A stretch of DNA of 64,000 nt. It comes from Pseudomonadota bacterium (GTDB taxonomy: Bacteria; Pseudomonadota; Alphaproteobacteria; Sphingomonadales; Sphingomonadaceae). The position numbers and the translations under genes were made by a program. The notes beneath the pieces are model-generated. The model saw only the letters and a program-made list of their open reading frames with translations. It ran no database searches and was not told where the DNA came from. Shown here piece after piece: positions 60,677-64,000 of the stretch; the stretch's first letter is position 1; each line of letters starts with the position of its first letter. The stretch covers positions 186,001-250,000 of the forward strand of contig JAFAFE010000005.1 of NCBI GenBank assembly GCA_023423655.1, written 5' to 3'.

Positions 60677-61417
60677 TCATCTAAAATTTGAAGATGTTTT
60701 AAATGCTGCGTTTGACGGGCTAATTAGCGCTTTCAACATTTTATCATCAACATGATTAGCAACAATATTTACTCCAAAATGAGTTTCCGCCATCGCAGGA
60801 TCAGATAAAATATCGGTAGAGCAAATTACCGAATATCCTTTTCGATGCCTTGATTGATAAAACGTACGCCCATCATATATTTTCTTAGAAAAACAAAAAC
60901 GGAACAATATTTTATTGTCATTTTTCTTTCCAAGATAAACAAATTCTAAATCAATCTCTGGAGCATCGACACTAGGATTAACTTCTTTATATGAAATCGG
61001 AGAATTTAGAGCTTCGCTCCCTCCCTCGTCTCCAACCGTACCTACAAAAAATTCCTTAAAAACCTGAGCTCCGTAATAGCTTTCAAATCGTCCATCGCCA
61101 TCCGCGTCTCGTAAACAACCAAATGCACTTCCCATGTGCCTTTCAAATCTACAAAATTTCTTCAACTCATTATCAGCTGGTACGATCAAGGTGTCTTTTG
61201 ACAAATAGCTTATCGGCCCCGAAGGCACACTTGCATCGTCAAGCAATTTAAAAAGACGTACAGGTACTACACGTCCGATTTTTATATGCTGGCCCTTTGG
61301 GAATTCTATAGGCTCCGAGGACGCAGTTTCCATAAGAGAGATCCAAGTCGCGTCATACCGTGGTGCCCTAGCGGCTGAGAGCAAAACGAAACACAAGATC
61401 GCAAGAAACAACCTCAC
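60677..61417 (-). CDS. AT-rich secreted protein inserted in the pnt operon
   Basis: A 246-residue product that begins at GTG 61417, overlapping the pntAA stop as GTGA, with a signal peptide (LFLAILCFVLLSAARA). The mature part has features such as CRFERHMGSAFGCLRDADGDGRF and LEFVYLGKKNDNKILFRFCF. I do not recognise the family. Its base composition is strikingly more AT-rich than the genes on both sides, with many AAA, ATT and TTT codons, which points to acquisition from elsewhere. Despite that it is tightly coupled to the operon. Confidence 0.8.
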   Translation of the reverse strand: MRLFLAILCFVLLSAARAPRYDATWISLMETASSEPIEFPKGQHIKIGRVVPVRLFKLLDDASVPSGPISYLSKDTLIVPADNELKKFCRFERHMGSAFGCLRDADGDGRFESYYGAQVFKEFFVGTVGDEGGSEALNSPISYKEVNPSVDAPEIDLEFVYLGKKNDNKILFRFCFSKKIYDGRTFYQSRHRKGYSVICSTDILSDPAMAETHFGVNIVANHVDDKMLKALISPSNAAFKTSSNFR

Positions 61418-62541
61418 CCCAACAGCCTCTCATTCACCACTTTGCCGCCGTGGGTCAGGCGGATGACTTGGGTGATTTCGTCGTCGTCGGGTAACACGGG
61501 TTTGCCCGCTTCCTTGTCCCAGAAGGCCGAGAGGAAATTATAGAGGTTGCGGCTGAACAGGGCCGAAGTGTCGGCGGCCAGCCGTGCGGGCATATTTTGT
61601 GCGCCGATGACTTTAACGCCGTGAATTTGCGTAATCGCTCCGGCCACCACGCCTTCGACATTGCCGCCTTGTTCGGCCGCCAAGTCGACAATCACGCTGC
61701 CGTTACGCATGGTCGCCAGTTGCGCGTCCGAAATCAGGCGCGGCGCGGGGCGGCCCGGAATGAGCGCGGTGGTGATGACAATGTCCTGCTTGGCGATATG
61801 GGCAGAGACGAGTTCGGCTTGCGCGGCCTTATATTCGTCCGACATTTCGGTGGCATAGCCGCCCGTGCCTTCGCCCTCGATGCCCTTGACGCTATCGACG
61901 AAAATCGCCTTTGCGCCCAAGCTTTCAATCTGCTCCTTGGTCGCAGCCCGCACGTCGGTCGCCGACACTTGCGCGCCCAAACGCCGCGCGGTCGCAATCG
62001 CTTGCAAGCCGGCAACCCCCACGCCCATGACAAAGACTTTAGCCGCACTCACCGTGCCCGCCGCCGTCATCATCATCGGGAAAGCGCGGCCATATTCTGC
62101 CGCAGCGTCAATCACCGCCTTGTAACCCGACAGGTTGGATTGCGAGGACAGGATATCCATCGACTGCGCGCGGGTGATGCGCGGCATGAATTCCATCGCC
62201 AGCGCATCAATGCCGAGCGCGGCATAATCATCCACACGCGCGCGTTCGCCGAACGGGTTCAGCCCCGCAACCAGCCATGCGCCTTGCTTGATGCCCTTGA
62301 TGCTGTCGGCAGACGGCCCCTGGATGGCGAGCACTATGTCGGCATCTTTGAGCACATCGGCGCGGGTGCCAAGGCTCGCCCCTGCGGCTTCATAATCCGC
62401 ATCGGCAATGCTGGCCGCTAATCCTGCGCCCTGTTCGACCGCAAGGGTCGCACCGAGGCTGGCGAATTTTTTGACGGTTTCGGGGATCGCGGCAACGCGA
62501 CGCTCGCCCTCAACCTGTTCCTTGAGGACTGCGATTTTCAC
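61414..62541 (-). CDS. NAD(P) transhydrogenase subunit alpha, soluble part
   Basis: NAD(H)-binding domain I of the transhydrogenase (often named pntAA), 375 residues, in the cytoplasm. It begins MKIAVLKEQVEGERRVAAIPETV like alanine dehydrogenases; the nucleotide motif is VFVMGVGVAGLQAIATARRLGAQVSATDVR and QSNLSGYKAVIDAA is also conserved. The start is GTG at 62541, 12 nt after the subunit IV gene. Part of the operon subunit IV-pntAA-AT-rich gene-pntAB-pntB. Confidence 0.95.
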   Translation of the reverse strand: MKIAVLKEQVEGERRVAAIPETVKKFASLGATLAVEQGAGLAASIADADYEAAGASLGTRADVLKDADIVLAIQGPSADSIKGIKQGAWLVAGLNPFGERARVDDYAALGIDALAMEFMPRITRAQSMDILSSQSNLSGYKAVIDAAAEYGRAFPMMMTAAGTVSAAKVFVMGVGVAGLQAIATARRLGAQVSATDVRAATKEQIESLGAKAIFVDSVKGIEGEGTGGYATEMSDEYKAAQAELVSAHIAKQDIVITTALIPGRPAPRLISDAQLATMRNGSVIVDLAAEQGGNVEGVVAGAITQIHGVKVIGAQNMPARLAADTSALFSRNLYNFLSAFWDKEAGKPVLPDDDEITQVIRLTHGGKVVNERLLG

Positions 62542-62553
62542 TGGCGGCCCCGA

Positions 62554-62676
62554 TCAGTTAGCGATGAGCAAGATGACGATCGCCACCGAGATGATCGATA
62601 CTATCGTACCCCATTTGATGAGCTGGACGAAGCCGCCATAGCTTTGATTGGCTTGCTTCATATCCTGTTCGGCCAT
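62554..62676 (-). CDS. aa3-type cytochrome c oxidase subunit IV
   Basis: A 40-residue single-pass membrane protein that associates with aa3-type cytochrome c oxidase in alphaproteobacteria. The sequence runs MAEQDMKQANQSYGGFVQLIK and then one membrane helix (WGTIVSIISVAIVILLIA), which matches the bacterial subunit IV family. GGGGAG lies 8 nt before the ATG. It opens the pnt operon, a placement also seen in other alphaproteobacteria to my recollection. Confidence 0.88.
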   Translation of the reverse strand: MAEQDMKQANQSYGGFVQLIKWGTIVSIISVAIVILLIAN

Positions 62677-62723
62677 GATAAAACTCCCCTTCGGTCTTTA
62701 AGATTTGGGCTCTTCCTTAACCA

Positions 62724-62769
62724 AGGCTTTGCAAAGCCTCAAGCCCCGGCGACTGCTTTTGTAAAAGCA
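62724..62769. promoter_or_regulatory. Two adjacent palindromes between the pnt operon and the response regulator
   Basis: AGGCTTTGCAAAGCCT (62724-62739) is a perfect 16-bp palindrome, and TGCTTTT-GT-AAAAGCA (62754-62769) is a second one 14 bp further on. They lie upstream of the pnt operon and of the divergent response regulator, so they may be operators of either or of a shared control region. Confidence 0.5.
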
Positions 62770-62960
62770 TTTCTTTGCAGCATAGCGACGCCAGCTTGTC
62801 TGTGCGCTGCCCTAGAGAGAGATGCCGTAGGGAGAATTGTTGTGGCGCGGGCTTGATGCAGATTGGCTTAACAGGATTTTTACGCCTTCTGTCCTAAAAC
62901 AGGACGCTTCACACCAGCGCGGACATGGGAAGCCGTGCCGATATAAGAGGATAGCGCCCG

Positions 62961-64000
62961 ATGGTCACACCGCAAGGCACCCCTATATTGATGCTGATCG
63001 ACGATGAACCGGCGGGGCAAAGGCTGGTGTCGGCGCTGGCCGCGCGTGGCGGCTGGCGCACCGTGCTGGCAGGCGATGCCGAAAAGGCGCTCGCCATGTT
63101 GGGGACGCAGGACGGGATGATGCTCGATGCGGTGCTGATCGACCATTGGGCGCCCGATAGCGGGATTGCAGATGTCGCGGACATTGTGCGCGCGCTGCGT
63201 GAACAGCGCCCGGCCCTCCCCATATTGGTGATGACCTGCGAAGCGCGGCCCGATGCTGCGCTGGCGGCCATGCGGGCGGGCGCTACCGATTATATCCGCA
63301 AGCCCGTTGCGCCCGAAGCCTTGCTCGGTGCGCTGGCGGCGGCAACCGACAGTCGCAAGGGCGATGGCGAATTGCGCCCCTTGAGCGAAAAACTCACGGT
63401 CCCCCTGCCCTTTGACGAAGTGATCGGGTCGGCCCCGCAATTTCGCAATGCGCTTGCCATTGCCGCCAAAGCGGCGCGCGCGCGGGTGCCAGTATTGGTC
63501 GAGGGCGAAGCGGGGACCGGCAAGGATGTGATCGCCAATGCCATCCATGCGGCCAGTCCGCGCGGGCGCAATCCGCTGGTCCGGCTCGATTGCGGTGCGG
63601 TCGCCAAGGGGCTTATCGGATCGGCCCTGTTCGGCCATGAGCGGGGCGCTTTTGCCGGTGCGTTCGACCGCCAATCGGGGATGCTCCATGATGCCGATAG
63701 CGGCACCATCTTTATCGACCGGATCGACCTTATGCCGATGGACGTGCAGACGCGGCTTGTCCGCTTTCTCGACAGTGGCGAGGTTCAGGCGATTGGCGCA
63801 ACGCGAGGGCGCACGGTCGATGTGCGCGTGATTGCCGCGTCCGACGCCCCGCTCAAAAGCGCGATGGCCGAAGGGCTGTTCCGCGAAGATTTATATTATA
63901 AGCTGGGCGCGGTGCAGATTACGCTCCCGCCACTACGCGAACGGGGCGGTGATATTGCCGCGCTCGCCCGCCATCTGCTCGCGCGGATCGGCACGCTGCC
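62961..64000 (+). CDS. Sigma-54-activator-like response regulator (cut by window edge)
   Basis: Receiver plus AAA+ domain protein, 346 codons visible, open at the window end. The receiver has the acidic pair DDE (14-16), phosphorylation Asp61 in VLIDHWAPDSG and Lys114. The AAA+ domain has Walker A GEAGTGKD (182-189), but the sigma-54 loop reads GAFAGA (229-234) instead of GAFTGA, and Walker B reads IFIDRID where FLDEI is usual, so the glutamate is replaced by arginine. These changes suggest altered or lost ATP-driven sigma-54 activation. AGAGG lies 10 nt before the ATG. The C-terminal Fis-type DNA-binding domain, if present, is beyond the window. Confidence 0.9.
   Translation, partial: MVTPQGTPILMLIDDEPAGQRLVSALAARGGWRTVLAGDAEKALAMLGTQDGMMLDAVLIDHWAPDSGIADVADIVRALREQRPALPILVMTCEARPDAALAAMRAGATDYIRKPVAPEALLGALAAATDSRKGDGELRPLSEKLTVPLPFDEVIGSAPQFRNALAIAAKAARARVPVLVEGEAGTGKDVIANAIHAASPRGRNPLVRLDCGAVAKGLIGSALFGHERGAFAGAFDRQSGMLHDADSGTIFIDRIDLMPMDVQTRLVRFLDSGEVQAIGATRGRTVDVRVIAASDAPLKSAMAEGLFREDLYYKLGAVQITLPPLRERGGDIAALARHLLARIGTL

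Overview
The window is a chromosomal segment of a GC-rich alphaproteobacterium, most likely a sphingomonad (Sphingomonadales). The grounds are a complete alphaproteobacterial-style division and cell wall (dcw) cluster with a meso-diaminopimelate-type MurE, the scpAB-tatABC-nagZ-SPOR-argS neighbourhood, a three-gene proton-translocating transhydrogenase preceded by a 40-residue aa3-oxidase subunit IV, TonB-dependent receptors, and small palindromic intergenic repeats of the kind common in this group. I saw no rRNA, tRNA, CRISPR array, phage or insertion sequence. Genus assignment is inference.

Positions 1-18468 (minus strand) hold the dcw cluster in transcription order mraZ-rsmH-ftsL-ftsI-murE-murF-mraY-murD-ftsW-murG-murC-small ORF-murB-ddlB-ftsQ-ftsA-ftsZ (ftsZ cut by the window edge). 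Almost all junctions are overlaps or a few bases. Upstream of mraZ is a run of G-tracts spaced exactly 10 bp, a good candidate for the MraZ operator. Positions 18934-23051 (minus) carry a GldG-like membrane protein, a small membrane protein, a cysteine synthase and a secreted protein with a repeated module. A His-rich, ZnuD-like TonB receptor (23538-25721, plus) follows, with a palindrome upstream and terminators downstream.

Positions 26196-33734 (minus) hold tatABC, scpAB, nagZ, a SPOR protein, argS and a lipoprotein. Positions 33851-39335 (plus) hold ispH, thrB, rnhA and a two-gene unit made of a large periplasmic protein and a DUF3142-type lipoprotein. A DauA-like D-amino acid dehydrogenase and an alpha/beta hydrolase run back on the minus strand. 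Positions 41426-48534 (plus) are a Tad/Flp pilus operon, cpaA-B-C-D-E-tadB-tadC, which lacks the expected cpaF (TadA) ATPase gene.

Positions 48629-54765 (minus) form a tyrosine/homogentisate degradation locus: maiA, a TonB receptor, a MarR regulator, hpd, a VOC protein and a fumarylacetoacetase-like gene, without hmgA. Positions 55441-57685 hold ubiB and a DUF2147 gene. Positions 57851-62676 (minus) hold an aspartate/glutamate racemase and the transhydrogenase operon, into which a markedly AT-rich secreted-protein gene is inserted. The window ends in a sigma-54-activator-like response regulator (plus) with substitutions in key ATPase motifs. Most of the window is core housekeeping; the less ordinary parts are the MraZ operator array, the murC-murB small ORF, the low-complexity tails on FtsL and FtsQ, the Tad locus lacking cpaF, the receptor wired into tyrosine catabolism, and the foreign-looking gene inside pnt.
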